Virus record (IMG/VR): IMGVR_UViG_3300025096_000004
Coordinates: 1-64,000 of that record
Strand: one strand, 5' to 3'
Source: a virus
DNA length: 64,000 nt
The position numbers and the translations under genes were made by a program. Positions 1 to 7,859 of this stretch are shown in pieces. The notes under the pieces were generated by a model. The model was not told where the DNA came from. It saw only the letters and a list, made by a program, of their open reading frames with translations, and made no database searches. Position 1 is the stretch's first letter. Every line of letters begins with the position of its first letter.

Positions 1-1
1 C

Positions 2-1087
2 GATGCCCTTTATAAAGCGATAGTCGATTTTTTTGTCGATGTACTCTGGAAACCAAATAATTTTAGAGTTAGATATATACCAGCCGGGGAATCAACCCCT
101 CCCAGCGAGAGCGACTGGTATCAATCCTTTGACACAGGCGAAGACCTTAGAGCCCCGGAAAGTGAAAACGAAAAACACGCCGCCATGTATGGAGATGTCC
201 TAGCAGATGAGAAATATCTTTACAAGAGATATTTAGAGATTCTTGCGGACAACAATGTCACAGATGATCCGATTTTCTCAGATTGGTCAAAGGGCGGCAA
301 CCCGTATCGCGCACCGGCGCACCCTGATTTTGTCTACGCTATCAATAAATTTCGTTTCCGGGCTGTTTACAGAGATCCTACCGGCAACTCCGGCGGTTCA
401 ATGTCTGATAATGGTCGTATGACACTATTTCATTATGGACGGATTGACGGTGTTGATGACAACGAAGCCTTCTTGAGACTAAAGGAGAAATTTCGAAGCA
501 CATTGGATCATGAAATAGTTCACTACATAAATTCTGTTAGGTCGGGATTTGTCCGTACTCGTTCAGTCGGGGGAGAAAAACAATATGATACTGGCTCTCA
601 AGAGTATGTAGACTCCACAGAGGAAATGCAAGCAAGGCTGATTGAAGCGTTTAAAAGATTTGAACGTCTGCCTGATGTCCCCGAGCGGCGATGGACAACA
701 AAAGAAGAAGGCGGATGGTGGAAAACTTTTAAAAATTGGATTGGCATGGGCTACGATCCCTACGACCTTAGTAAAGATAAAGACAGAGATGGCCTCGCAG
801 ACCACCCCAGCCTCAAACGTAAAGGCAAAGAAAGATGGTATCTAACGCTTTACACAGGAAGTATTAGATGGTTTATCAAGCAGTGGATTGAAGTCTTTTA
901 TGCCGAGGGAATAGAAAGATATTATCTTGAAAATCACACCAAAGAGAACCAACAAAGACTACTTGGCAGGGTTTATCAATATGCCAAGGATTTGAAAGAC
1001 AGCAGGAATTATAAAAAATGGGTTGAACAAGAAGAGCGCATGAGAGCCTCAATTGACAAAGCCTTTAAGACTAACAAGGAGACATAA
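2..1087 (+). CDS. Putative zinc metallopeptidase-like protein, 5' end outside window
   Basis: The reading frame is open from base 2 with no stop before the first in-frame ATG at 185, so the gene starts upstream of the window and the visible part is a C-terminal portion of about 361 aa. The segment around base 505 encodes LDHEIVHYI, an HExxH-type zinc motif, followed by an acidic and aromatic-rich C-terminal half with no clear membrane segment. A second-site zinc ligand was not identified, so peptidase activity is inference. It is followed 2 bases later by a small membrane protein gene. Similar HExxH proteins recur at 27694, 42220 and 54362, but this one shows no obvious similarity to them outside the motif. 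Confidence 0.7.
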   Translation, partial: DALYKAIVDFFVDVLWKPNNFRVRYIPAGESTPPSESDWYQSFDTGEDLRAPESENEKHAAMYGDVLADEKYLYKRYLEILADNNVTDDPIFSDWSKGGNPYRAPAHPDFVYAINKFRFRAVYRDPTGNSGGSMSDNGRMTLFHYGRIDGVDDNEAFLRLKEKFRSTLDHEIVHYINSVRSGFVRTRSVGGEKQYDTGSQEYVDSTEEMQARLIEAFKRFERLPDVPERRWTTKEEGGWWKTFKNWIGMGYDPYDLSKDKDRDGLADHPSLKRKGKERWYLTLYTGSIRWFIKQWIEVFYAEGIERYYLENHTKENQQRLLGRVYQYAKDLKDSRNYKKWVEQEERMRASIDKAFKTNKET

Positions 1088-1089
1088 CA

Positions 1090-1254
1090 ATGACAGAGAT
1101 ATTAGCATCGAAAAACTTTAGTTTGTTTTGTGCTGTTTTAAACGGCGCGTTTGCACTTCAAGCGTTCCTTATTGGCAGTTGGTTATGGGGCGGATTCTGC
1201 TTGGCCTTCTGTGTATTATGTTCGAACAATTATCGAAATGCGGAGAAGCAGTGA
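1090..1254 (+). CDS. Small two-helix membrane protein
   Basis: 54 aa protein starting at ATG 1090 behind AAGGAG (spacing 8). Two hydrophobic stretches (around residues 9-25 and 27-41, rich in F, L, A, G, W, C) suggest a membrane protein with a short polar C-terminus (NNYRNAEKQ). It begins 2 bases after the preceding gene and its TGA overlaps the GTG start of the next, so it is probably translationally coupled to both. No family recognised. Confidence 0.6.
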   Translation: MTEILASKNFSLFCAVLNGAFALQAFLIGSWLWGGFCLAFCVLCSNNYRNAEKQ

Positions 1255-1451
1255 GCCCCGGAGACAGAGTGAGAGATTTGATTCGTGGGAGACTCGGCAC
1301 CTCTAAAGGCCCCGTATTTCGTTATGGTGTGCATTGGGTTTTGGTCGAGTGGGACACCGGCCCTGACTCCATTATTCTGGAGCACTGTCTGGAACTATTC
1401 GACCAAAAGGAGAATGATTGGGACTGTACACCCTTCGGTGAACAAAGATAA
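1251..1451 (+). CDS. Small SH3/KOW-like protein
   Basis: 66 aa from GTG 1251 (GGAG 7 bases upstream); GTGA overlaps the stop of the preceding gene. The N-terminus VSPGDRVRDLIRG and the following VHWVLVEWDTG match the pattern of the MKVGDLV family that fills 8-23 kb: a GD(L/R)V start, a G-V-x-V strand, then a VxWxDG strand. This suggests a small beta-barrel. It lies directly in front of tRNA-Gly. An upstream ATG at 1128 is possible but would overlap the membrane gene and has no ribosome-binding site. Confidence 0.6.
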   Translation: MSPGDRVRDLIRGRLGTSKGPVFRYGVHWVLVEWDTGPDSIILEHCLELFDQKENDWDCTPFGEQR

Positions 1452-1457
1452 ATAAAT

Positions 1458-1533
1458 GCAGGTGTAGCTCAGTTGGTAGAGCATCACGTTGCCAACGTGA
1501 ATGTCGTGGGTTCGAGCCCCATCACCTGCTCCA
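1458..1533 (+). tRNA. tRNA-Gly (anticodon GCC)
   Basis: A complete cloverleaf can be drawn. The acceptor stem pairs GCAGGTG with CACCTGC, discriminator T, and CCA is encoded at 1531-1533. The D-arm is the canonical agctcagttggtagagc. The anticodon stem pairs TCACG with CGTGA around the loop TTGCCAA, giving anticodon GCC. The T-arm GTGGG-TTCGAGC-CCCAT carries the invariant TTCGA. Encoded CCA and standard geometry suggest it is functional in a bacterial host. Confidence 0.95.
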
Positions 1534-1553
1534 TTTTAAAAAAGGAGGATTGA

Positions 1554-1814
1554 ATGAAAAAGATTATTCATGTCAACCAGCATAAAATTCGCAAGAATAC
1601 AAAACATGGAACTGACGAACCAGTTCTTACTGTTAAGACTTACAAAGAAAACAACTATGCCCACGAAGCTATAATGAAAACGAAAGATGGTGCCACAATC
1701 GGCAAAGTAATATATAGCCCTCACAAACCACTAAGCTGTGGAGCGAGGGTGTGGATTGAATTGGATACTGATGTTATTGATGTGGATCTAATTGTAAGAG
1801 GTGAAGATGTTTAA
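1554..1814 (+). CDS. Conserved hypothetical protein
   Basis: 86 aa, starting MKKIIHVNQHKIRKN behind AAAGGAGG, 20 bases after the tRNA. It is basic at the N-terminus with a beta-rich C-terminus (GARVWIELDTDVIDVDLIV). The pattern (a short protein with KPLSCGARVWIE) resembles small phage proteins of unknown function. It overlaps the start of the next lipoprotein gene by 8 bases. No catalytic motif seen. Confidence 0.7.
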   Translation: MKKIIHVNQHKIRKNTKHGTDEPVLTVKTYKENNYAHEAIMKTKDGATIGKVIYSPHKPLSCGARVWIELDTDVIDVDLIVRGEDV

Positions 1815-2694
1815 CTTATTATATTTATTGGCCTGTTCACCAGAAATCGGTCTGATTGGTTACAGAGACAAACAACAAGATAGCAGTGCGGTGCAAGATA
1901 CTACCACCACTACGGAACCTGCCGGAGAGCCCTCCCCCCCTGATACCTCCCTACCCCCAAGGGAGGGGGTGTCTGGATATATATATTGGAAGCTTCAACA
2001 GGTCGCTTGCCCTGCTTGCGTTGGTCAATCTCATGAAATCGCAATAGATTTTAAAGCTGAATTCCACCAACCGATTACAGATTCACATGTTGGTTGGATA
2101 CCTGAACCTTCAGAGTGTACTCAGAACTTATTTATAACCAATCCCTCAACCATACCTGAGAGTGTAGGTTCCAGCCTAACGCTACAGGGGAACATTCATT
2201 CGTTCACAGTGCCAATGACAGGCCAAGCCCAATATGAAACACAGCAGATATATGAGACACAATATGAGCGTGATACAATCTACAGCCTGTATGGTGATGG
2301 GGTCAATACCACATTCACTTCGTCTCATGGGTTTGATTATATTGAACCCTTTAATATGTTATATGTTGATCCGTCATATGCTTTTGACGCTGCAATAAGC
2401 CGCACTGGTATGACATTCTTTTGGGGTCCGAGTGGGACCAATCACAAGTTTATGATTACAGTTTCTGTTTATAGTCAAGATGGCTCTCAATTCCTTGGTT
2501 ATGTAACTTGTGTGGGCTCTGACGTTGGCTATATGACAATCTCAAGCCAGTATCTTTCTTCATATCCAGTTTGGTCGTTGGTCGCAATTCACCTTGCGAG
2601 ACACCAAGTTGATCTTATTGAGACGGATTTATTTAATTCTTATATTGAATCTCACATGGAGTGGGAAGTGGTAGGAACAGGGCACATTGAATAG
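1807..2694 (+). CDS. Putative secreted lipoprotein
   Basis: 295 aa. The start ATG 1807 is preferred over GTG 1801 because it follows AGAGGTGAAG at good spacing. The N-terminus MFNLLYLLAC ends in a lipobox-like LLAC, predicting signal peptidase II cleavage and lipid attachment at Cys10. A Thr/Pro-rich linker (residues about 28-55) contains a C-rich DNA segment shared with other loci in the window. A CPAC motif and a beta-rich body follow. No enzyme family recognised. Lipoproteins in phages may act in superinfection exclusion or envelope modification, but there is no direct support for either role here. Confidence 0.7.
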   Translation: MFNLLYLLACSPEIGLIGYRDKQQDSSAVQDTTTTTEPAGEPSPPDTSLPPREGVSGYIYWKLQQVACPACVGQSHEIAIDFKAEFHQPITDSHVGWIPEPSECTQNLFITNPSTIPESVGSSLTLQGNIHSFTVPMTGQAQYETQQIYETQYERDTIYSLYGDGVNTTFTSSHGFDYIEPFNMLYVDPSYAFDAAISRTGMTFFWGPSGTNHKFMITVSVYSQDGSQFLGYVTCVGSDVGYMTISSQYLSSYPVWSLVAIHLARHQVDLIETDLFNSYIESHMEWEVVGTGHIE

Positions 2695-2702
2695 GAGAAC
2701 CA

Positions 2703-3023
2703 ATGCCAAAAAAATCATTAGATAAAAAAAGCGACATCGGTGTCATGGATCGACAGAAGAATGAGATGGAGCCACCCAAGAAGTACAAAGTTGTCTTCCA
2801 CAATGATGACTACACTTCGTTTCAATTTGTTGAACAAGTGTTGATACAACTGTTTCACAAATCAGCCACAGCGGCCAGATCCATTGCCAAATCAATACAT
2901 CACTCTGGGAAGGGTATAGCTGGTGTCTATTCCAAGGAGATCGCTGAAACCAAAGCCCACCAAGTCAACCTTGCTGCCAGAGCACAGGGATTGCCCCTGC
3001 TGGCGGAGATTGAACCGGAATGA
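2703..3023 (+). CDS. clpS: ATP-dependent Clp protease adaptor ClpS
   Basis: 106 aa. The region from residue 26 to the end matches the ClpS core: YKVVFHNDDYTSFQFVEQVL, then helices ending in GKGIAGVYSKEIAETKAHQV and AARAQGLPL. The NDDYT-x2-x-FV and EIAETK segments are family hallmarks, with the NDD and hydrophobic pocket binding N-degron residues. ClpS delivers N-end-rule substrates to ClpAP. A phage copy could redirect host proteolysis. It overlaps a small membrane gene by 4 bases (ATGA). Confidence 0.9.
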   Translation: MPKKSLDKKSDIGVMDRQKNEMEPPKKYKVVFHNDDYTSFQFVEQVLIQLFHKSATAARSIAKSIHHSGKGIAGVYSKEIAETKAHQVNLAARAQGLPLLAEIEPE

Positions 3024-3172
3024 ATCCTATTTTGAAGAAAATTTGTTTAGTTTGTGTATTCATAAATATATATCTTATGTTCTTCAATATCATGATTGAG
3101 GCCGAATGGTACGTTCCTTTCATGAACTTTCTATTCGCAGGGCTGTGTTGGTACTCATATGACAAGTCATGA
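3020..3172 (+). CDS. Small membrane protein
   Basis: 50 aa from ATG 3020, overlapping the clpS stop as ATGA. Two hydrophobic segments (about residues 5-25 and 31-43) are separated by EAEWYVP, giving a likely two-pass inner-membrane protein. Its 3' end overlaps the metallophosphoesterase start by 14 bases. No family recognised. Confidence 0.55.
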   Translation: MNPILKKICLVCVFINIYLMFFNIMIEAEWYVPFMNFLFAGLCWYSYDKS

Positions 3173-3866
3173 TAAAGATTACGTCCGACTAATAATATCG
3201 GATGTGCATCTTGGGAGTTACTATTCAAAAGAAGCCAAGCTGCTCTCCTTTCTCAAGACCGTTGAATTTGATGAATTGGTCTTAGCTGGGGATATTATTG
3301 ACTTCATCAAGATACCTCAGTTCACCGAGACAACAATAAAGATTTTTGATTATATATCAAAGCTGAATAAAAAAATAATATATGTTGTCGGCAATCACGA
3401 TATTGCATTTGAGAAGTTCATCGGCAAACAGTTTGCCCACATTGAGTTTGTCTCTCAGTATGAGTTTGAATATGGGAACAGATCATATAGGATTCAACAT
3501 GGCGATCAGTATGAAACTGGACTGATACACTGGAGATTTACAATGAAAGTGGTCTCTGTGTTTCACGATATGTTGGAGAGATTCTTTAAAAGAAACCTCG
3601 CAGCCCTTCTTGTAAAGATGTTTGTTAAGAAGAAGAAGATCAAGCGTATCTGGAATCTCATCCAGTGGAATGATGATGTTGATGTCTTCATCATGGGACA
3701 CACTCATATTCCTGAAGTGGTCATCTGGGTAGACCAGAGCGAGAATATAAGAACCTATGCCAACACGGGAGACTGGGTTGAGCACACGACATATATCATT
3801 CTTAAAGACGGAAACCTGCGATTGAAAAAGTATGAATTGTCCCAATCTGGCGACACACCACCTTAA
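3159..3866 (+). CDS. Calcineurin-like metallophosphoesterase (LpxH-like)
   Basis: 235 aa. The metal-binding blocks are in order: ISDVHLGSYY (D-x-H), LAGDIIDF (GD), VVGNHDIAF (GNHD), QHGDQYE and MGHTHIPE (GHxH). This is the arrangement of the UDP-2,3-diacylglucosamine diphosphatase-like branch (LpxH/YbbF), where the GD is followed by DF and a helical insert precedes GHTH. The substrate is not proven: it could be a lipid A precursor or another phosphodiester or nucleotide. The ATG at 3159 overlaps the previous gene. Confidence 0.85.
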   Translation: MTSHDKDYVRLIISDVHLGSYYSKEAKLLSFLKTVEFDELVLAGDIIDFIKIPQFTETTIKIFDYISKLNKKIIYVVGNHDIAFEKFIGKQFAHIEFVSQYEFEYGNRSYRIQHGDQYETGLIHWRFTMKVVSVFHDMLERFFKRNLAALLVKMFVKKKKIKRIWNLIQWNDDVDVFIMGHTHIPEVVIWVDQSENIRTYANTGDWVEHTTYIILKDGNLRLKKYELSQSGDTPP

Positions 3867-3908
3867 TGAAATCTCGCTGCTATTTAATTGCAAACAAGGA
3901 AAGAAATT

Positions 3909-4862
3909 ATGTCTTTATCAATAGTATTTGGTGCTATTGGTTTTTTTTTGGCAGCATTTTCTGTCATTGGAAACGATAGCGCACAAACACTTGGAACTTT
4001 TATAAGCTCCAACAACAAAAAGGTTAAGTGGTATTGGATGTGGGCTTTTGCATCTGTCATTCTGACTGCTACCCTCCTATCGGGGTGGGTGCAAGGTGAC
4101 ATTGCATTTGGCCGCCTGAATAAGATTCCACTTCCCGATCAATTTCAGTGGTATCACGCTATGGCTCCAGCATTGTTACTGGGGCTTACTCGTTTTGGAA
4201 TACCCGTTTCGACGACACTCTTAACTTTAAGTGCCTTTTCGAGCGGCATTGTGTTGGAAAAGATAATCATGAAATCGGCCATGGGCTATGCGATAGCTGC
4301 TGTGGCTGCATATGCCATTTGGATGGTCATGTCGAGGTATCTAAATGAAAAGGAAAAGGTGAGCGAGAACAAGAGAAAGTTTTGGGCTATAGCTCAATGG
4401 TTTTCAACAGGTTTCTTATGGTATATGTGGTTGTCGCATGACATCGCCAACGTCTTTGTTTACCTACCAAGGGACGGCGTTTCGTTGCAGATGATGTTAG
4501 GTGTAATTGTTATTCTGGTTATTGGTTTGGCTCACCTGTTCTACAATCGAGGAGGAAAGATCCAAGAAATTGTCCTCTCCAAGAGTGGAACCCGCTTCAT
4601 CCGATCAGCTTGTCTCATTGATTTATTTTATGCAATGGTTCTCTGGTATTTTAAGATATACAATGATATTCCAATGAGTACCACATGGGTCTTTGTTGGC
4701 CTGTTGGCTGGTAGAGAGTTGGCAGTGTATCGAATATTCAATAAGGACAAAGAAGTTAAGGTCATCTTCCCAGTACTTGTTGATGACTTCTTAAAAATTA
4801 TGTTAGGTCTTGCACTTAGTGTGGCTGTAGTCACGGGTGTAATCTATTTTGATTCTTTGTGA
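3909..4862 (+). CDS. PiT-family inorganic phosphate transporter-like permease
   Basis: 317 aa; ATG 3909 sits behind AAGGAAAG, and an earlier ATG at 3888 lacks a site. It is strongly hydrophobic with about 8-9 membrane spans. The N-terminal VIGNDSAQTLGT resembles the PiT GxNDxAxxxGT signature, and RFGIPVSTTLLT matches the second PiT G-x-PVSTT signature. A second NDxA-like element, SHDIANVF, occurs in the C-terminal half. Phosphate uptake genes are known phage-carried metabolic genes, because phage DNA synthesis is phosphate-demanding. It is followed by a terminator. Confidence 0.75.
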   Translation: MSLSIVFGAIGFFLAAFSVIGNDSAQTLGTFISSNNKKVKWYWMWAFASVILTATLLSGWVQGDIAFGRLNKIPLPDQFQWYHAMAPALLLGLTRFGIPVSTTLLTLSAFSSGIVLEKIIMKSAMGYAIAAVAAYAIWMVMSRYLNEKEKVSENKRKFWAIAQWFSTGFLWYMWLSHDIANVFVYLPRDGVSLQMMLGVIVILVIGLAHLFYNRGGKIQEIVLSKSGTRFIRSACLIDLFYAMVLWYFKIYNDIPMSTTWVFVGLLAGRELAVYRIFNKDKEVKVIFPVLVDDFLKIMLGLALSVAVVTGVIYFDSL

Positions 4863-4890
4863 ATAAGTTAAGCCCCGCGTCGTTATTTCG

Positions 4891-4920
4891 GGTCAAAGTG
4901 TTAAGCTTTGGCCTTTTTTA
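4891..4920 (+). terminator. Rho-independent terminator
   Basis: GGTCAAAG (4891-4898) pairs with CTTTGGCC (4906-4913, one T-G wobble) around a 7-nt loop, followed directly by six T. It closes the unit ending with the transporter gene. Confidence 0.8.
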
Positions 4921-4931
4921 CTTTCCTTTCT

Positions 4932-4950
4932 ATAGTTATTAATAGGGGGG
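4932..4950 (+). promoter_or_regulatory. Leader element ahead of lipoprotein gene (copy 1)
   Basis: ATAGTTATTAATAGGGGGG precedes an ATGA and then the true start 10 bases on. Almost the same string stands at 36125 before another lipoprotein gene, and a shorter relative lies at 33791-33812 on the minus strand. It is probably a conserved ribosome-binding leader; its role as a promoter is not shown. Confidence 0.45.
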
Positions 4951-4959
4951 AGTTATGAA

Positions 4960-5679
4960 ATGTATTTTGGGGGATTACTTTTAAGTTTGTTGATAAGCTG
5001 TGACGTAAGGATCACAGAAGACCCGTTTTCAATAGACATTCAGTCGCAATCAGTCTGCCGCTACAATCCAAAGGGATTAAAGCAATCGATGAAATCTTCG
5101 GTGCAAATATCTTTTATGGTTGGTGGAGAGCAAGTTGGCAAAGCATCGGGCAACTATTTCAAACATCGTGGGAACACTTTTGTAATCACCGCAGCCCATG
5201 TGGCTGATGCCGCCGAACAATCTGATCTTGTGGTGAACGAAAGGATTGGTATTGGATATTCGGAGGTGGACATTGTCTACACCAACGAGATTCATGATCT
5301 GGCTATACTTAAACTCAAGAGTGACTTGGCCACTGTTGATCCTATAAAGTGGCGCAGGAAGGATCGGTGGGAGCTTGACATCGGTGAGCCTTTGTATTAC
5401 ACTGGTCATCCAATGGACTTGGATCATATTTCATTCAATGGTTCGGTTGCCAAGATTTATCAAGAAACAATTGTGATGCAGGGATTTGCCTATATGGGAT
5501 CATCCGGCTCCGCAGTATTTGACAAGAGAGGGAGAGTCGTTGGGGTCATCTCCGCAATAAAGTTTGACGTTCCGGGCGGCGCATTTCCACAGCTTCTTCC
5601 AAGCGTTGTAATGATTGGGGGCATAAGTGTGCTGCATGATGGAGAGCTTCACAGCCTCTTGGAGGCTGCTGGTGAATGA
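4960..5679 (+). CDS. Trypsin-like serine protease, lipoprotein-anchored
   Basis: 239 aa. The N-terminal signal (LLLSLLISC) ends in a lipobox-like ISC, predicting a lipoprotein. The trypsin-fold triad is visible: ITAAHVAD (His), IHDLAILKL (Asp) and YMGSSGSAVFD (Ser in GSSGS, followed by the GRVVGVIS strand). This matches the HtrA/trypsin clan in order and spacing, but no PDZ domain follows. The likely location is the periplasm or outer membrane. ATG 4960 overlaps out of frame with a nearby ATG at 4955 that gives only a 9-codon peptide. Its stop overlaps the next gene (ATGA). Confidence 0.85.
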   Translation: MYFGGLLLSLLISCDVRITEDPFSIDIQSQSVCRYNPKGLKQSMKSSVQISFMVGGEQVGKASGNYFKHRGNTFVITAAHVADAAEQSDLVVNERIGIGYSEVDIVYTNEIHDLAILKLKSDLATVDPIKWRRKDRWELDIGEPLYYTGHPMDLDHISFNGSVAKIYQETIVMQGFAYMGSSGSAVFDKRGRVVGVISAIKFDVPGGAFPQLLPSVVMIGGISVLHDGELHSLLEAAGE

Positions 5680-5912
5680 AGTGGAGATTTAAGATTGGCA
5701 CCCTTTTAGAAGACTCGGGAACCGTCGGTGTAGTCTCAGCCCACTTACCTTTGGGTTGTGAAACATTTGAAGGATTTGCAAAAATCAATTGGAGAAATAA
5801 CTATGAAATAGTATATGCAAATCAGACTACTTATATAATAGGGGCTTCCGCCCTCCACCGATTAGTTGACTCTGGTCAAATAAATTTATTAAAACTTCCT
5901 TATAAAACTTGA
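5676..5912 (+). CDS. Small SH3/KOW-like protein, divergent
   Basis: 78 aa, coupled by ATGA to the protease gene. FKIGTLLEDSGTVGVVSA followed by FAKINWRNNYEIVYA repeats the scheme of the MKVGDLV family (G-x-L start, GVV strand, INW strand). It is probably an outlying family member. Function unknown. Confidence 0.55.
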   Translation: MKWRFKIGTLLEDSGTVGVVSAHLPLGCETFEGFAKINWRNNYEIVYANQTTYIIGASALHRLVDSGQINLLKLPYKT

Positions 5913-5937
5913 CAAGAGATAGAAAATTGGTTATATT
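5909..5937 (+). promoter_or_regulatory. sigma70-type promoter without operator
   Basis: TTGACA (5909-5914), 17-bp spacer, TATATT (5932-5937) inside the GGTTATATTATA context shared by all promoters here. It lies just before ATG 5958. No GGACA dyad is present. Confidence 0.8.
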
Positions 5938-5957
5938 ATAGACACGCTGGAGAACAA

Positions 5958-6203
5958 ATGTTACTGGAAAAGGAAAAAGGAATTATAAAATCCATCGGCC
6001 CATTTGAGAGAGCCAAGACAAACTTAGAAAGGTTTGCGTGGAATTTTATGATTGTTTACACGGTGTATAACATTGTGAAAGCTTATGAATACATCGAACA
6101 GGGTGAAGAGGATAAGCTAAAACTCACCAAAATAACGGCTGATACCACCCTACAGGGGGTCTTTCACCTTATTTTGGAAAAGAACAATAATGTTTGGGAT
6201 TGA
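5958..6203 (+). CDS. Hypothetical protein
   Basis: 81 aa behind GGAGAACAA and a consensus promoter. It is mixed helical and rich in charged residues, with a central VYTVYNIVKAYEYIEQGEEDK. No motif or family recognised. First gene of a unit leading into the accessory region. Confidence 0.6.
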   Translation: MLLEKEKGIIKSIGPFERAKTNLERFAWNFMIVYTVYNIVKAYEYIEQGEEDKLKLTKITADTTLQGVFHLILEKNNNVWD

Positions 6204-6205
6204 CA

Positions 6206-6463
6206 ATGTTCGGAGAGTTACACCAATTCTTGTCGTTTGACAGCAGGAATGAAAGAAGAGAATATTGGCTTGGAAGGCTTGTGCAAGCAAAATCGCCCAT
6301 AAGGATCGATTTGTTTAACTTTTTGCCACAAGATATTCTTGGCTTAGTAATAGATTTGGAGGAATCAAATGGATCTAATTATGTATTGGTTGTTAGGTGG
6401 ACAAATGGTCTTACCTTTCCCTGTTATCAACACAGCATTTATTCACATGAAGAAGGAAAATAA
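6206..6463 (+). CDS. Small SH3/KOW-like protein, divergent
   Basis: 85 aa from ATG 6206, two bases after the preceding stop; a TTG at 6194 is an alternative. WLGRLVQAKSP is followed by DILGLVIDLEE and YVLVVRWTNG, which repeats the G-L-V, GLVxD and VRWxxG strands of the MKVGDLV family with a longer first loop. Function unknown. Confidence 0.5.
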   Translation: MFGELHQFLSFDSRNERREYWLGRLVQAKSPIRIDLFNFLPQDILGLVIDLEESNGSNYVLVVRWTNGLTFPCYQHSIYSHEEGK

Positions 6464-6464
6464 A

Positions 6465-6776
6465 ATGACAAAGTCTAAACACACAACAAAGGCCACTAAA
6501 AAAGAGATTAAAGGTGGTTTAATGACTCTGGCAACAGAAAACACCCCCAATAGGTTCAATGTCAAGTTTGATAGCGATGGCTCCGGCCCTTGTGCGGTGC
6601 TGATGGTCGAAAGAGACAAGGGGGAGGATTCCAATGGACGCTCCCCATTTAATAGCTGGACAATGATGCCAGCGAAATATATGGGCTGGCGAGTTGTTTT
6701 CTTGCATGTTCCACATGGATATATTGACACATTTTATGATGCCGATGGTAATTATAAAGTGACAGCAGACGCTTAA
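6465..6776 (+). CDS. Hypothetical protein with basic N-terminus
   Basis: 103 aa starting MTKSKHTTKATKKEIKGG at ATG 6465 (AAGGA upstream); the frame is open further up but without a ribosome-binding site. The C-terminal part (SGPCAVLMVERDKG, YMGWRVVFLHVPHGYIDTFYD) looks globular. No family recognised. The stop is 1 base before the first GGACA operator. Confidence 0.6.
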   Translation: MTKSKHTTKATKKEIKGGLMTLATENTPNRFNVKFDSDGSGPCAVLMVERDKGEDSNGRSPFNSWTMMPAKYMGWRVVFLHVPHGYIDTFYDADGNYKVTADA

Positions 6777-6777
6777 C

Positions 6778-6820
6778 GGACATTTTCTGTCCTCGACAAT
6801 CTGGTTGAACAGGTTATATT
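6778..6820 (+). promoter_or_regulatory. Operator-promoter module 1
   Basis: Dyad GGACA-ttttc-TGTCC (6778-6792) abuts -35 TCGACA (6793-6798), then N16 and -10 TATATT (6815-6820). It drives 6841 onward. This is the first of about 18 related modules up to 25 kb. Confidence 0.85.
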
Positions 6821-6840
6821 ATTAATACATTGGAGGTCAA

Positions 6841-7026
6841 ATGAAAAAAGAAAACAATGAAATTACTATCAAGATTAACGTGTCTGATGCCATGCTTTCA
6901 GCAATAGCGAATGTTTTGGTCATGACGAGTTCGCCCAAGCTACCACAAGCTCTTATGACACTGAAGTCTACTACTACCCTGCCCCCCTCACCCCCCTTGG
7001 GCTTCCGAGCAAAAGGGGGTAATTAG
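6841..7026 (+). CDS. Hypothetical protein with C-rich repeat insertion
   Basis: 61 aa behind GGAGG. The N-terminal part (ITIKINVSDAMLSAIANVLVM) looks ordered. The last 20 residues (TTTLPPSPPLGF...) come from a C-rich DNA block related to elements at 1935 and 22663, suggesting a short insertion changed the C-terminus. The stop is 1 base from the GTG of the zinc-knuckle gene. Confidence 0.5.
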   Translation: MKKENNEITIKINVSDAMLSAIANVLVMTSSPKLPQALMTLKSTTTLPPSPPLGFRAKGGN

Positions 7027-7027
7027 C

Positions 7028-7822
7028 GTGTTTAAATACGCTCACGGAGGCGTGGTTAGGTGTTCATTCTGTGGCGTAAGGGGGCATAATATACGATCTT
7101 GTAAAGATGTTGTTATAGCAGCAACTGATGAGGACAATATATCTTATGACGCACAACAGGTTTATAAAGCCAAGTCCGAGTTGGCCAAGCGAACTGCTCC
7201 AAAGTCCAAACAGGTGAACCAAAGAGGTAAACCTCGTTGCGGTTTTTGCCGATCCACAAAGCACAATAGAAAGAATTGCCGAAGAATGAAAAAGTTCAGA
7301 AACAAGCTTTATAAAGCAAATACAAACTGGCGGAAACATTTTGCAAATAGGGCTAACATTCTTGGTGTGGGACAAGGGGCTTTAATAGAGGCATGTGGTG
7401 TGCCTGTAAATGTGTTGGCGAAGTTTAGTGTTTCACCCACCAAGGGAAGTCATATTGGAATCGTAAATGAATATGATTATGACAATTTAAATGTATTTTG
7501 CAATTACTCTGGTTCATATGATTATAGGTCATCGGCAGATGTAACTGCCAAACTAATAACCACCGGCGGTTTGGTAGATATAAGCATAGGGAAATATATT
7601 GGTGAGGATTTGTTTCGTGAAAACACCCTTTTCGCTCATTGGTGCAAGTTTAAAGTTATAAATCGAAAAGAAATACAGTTTTCAAAGAAGTGGCTGGGGG
7701 ATAAGAACATCCCGATGTTGGATTGGTTGCCCCAAACACACAGTTTTGAAGAGTTACAATCGCTTGGCATTGTTGCGTTTTTAGATTATTGGACAAAAAA
7801 TGTCCTCGACAATAATGAATAG
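7028..7822 (+). CDS. Double CCHC zinc-knuckle protein, paralogue 1
   Basis: 264 aa from GTG 7028. Two C-x2-C-x4-H-x4-C knuckles are visible: CSFCGVRGHNIRSC (about residues 12-25) and CGFCRSTKHNRKNC (about 72-85), joined by a basic linker. A conserved C-terminal domain begins MKKFRNKLYKANTNWRK. Zinc knuckles of this type bind single-stranded nucleic acid in retroviral and eukaryotic proteins; RNA or ssDNA binding here is inference. Paralogues lie at 11038 and 15588 with the same architecture. The next promoter's dyad lies inside the last codons of this gene. Confidence 0.8.
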   Translation: MFKYAHGGVVRCSFCGVRGHNIRSCKDVVIAATDEDNISYDAQQVYKAKSELAKRTAPKSKQVNQRGKPRCGFCRSTKHNRKNCRRMKKFRNKLYKANTNWRKHFANRANILGVGQGALIEACGVPVNVLAKFSVSPTKGSHIGIVNEYDYDNLNVFCNYSGSYDYRSSADVTAKLITTGGLVDISIGKYIGEDLFRENTLFAHWCKFKVINRKEIQFSKKWLGDKNIPMLDWLPQTHSFEELQSLGIVAFLDYWTKNVLDNNE

Positions 7823-7833
7823 TGGGTTATATT
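7791..7833 (+). promoter_or_regulatory. Operator-promoter module 2
   Basis: GGACA-aaaaa-TGTCC (7791-7805), TCGACA (7806-7811), N16, TATATT (7828-7833). The dyad is inside the 3' end of the zinc-knuckle gene. Confidence 0.8.
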
Positions 7834-7859
7834 AGTTATGTATTCAAACGGGAGGCAAA

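Noticed and set aside
6778-6792. GGACA-N5-TGTCC dyads as Rho-independent terminators
   Set aside because: Arms are only 5 bp and no T-run follows. Fixed spacing to the -35 fits an operator better, though a minor attenuation role cannot be excluded.
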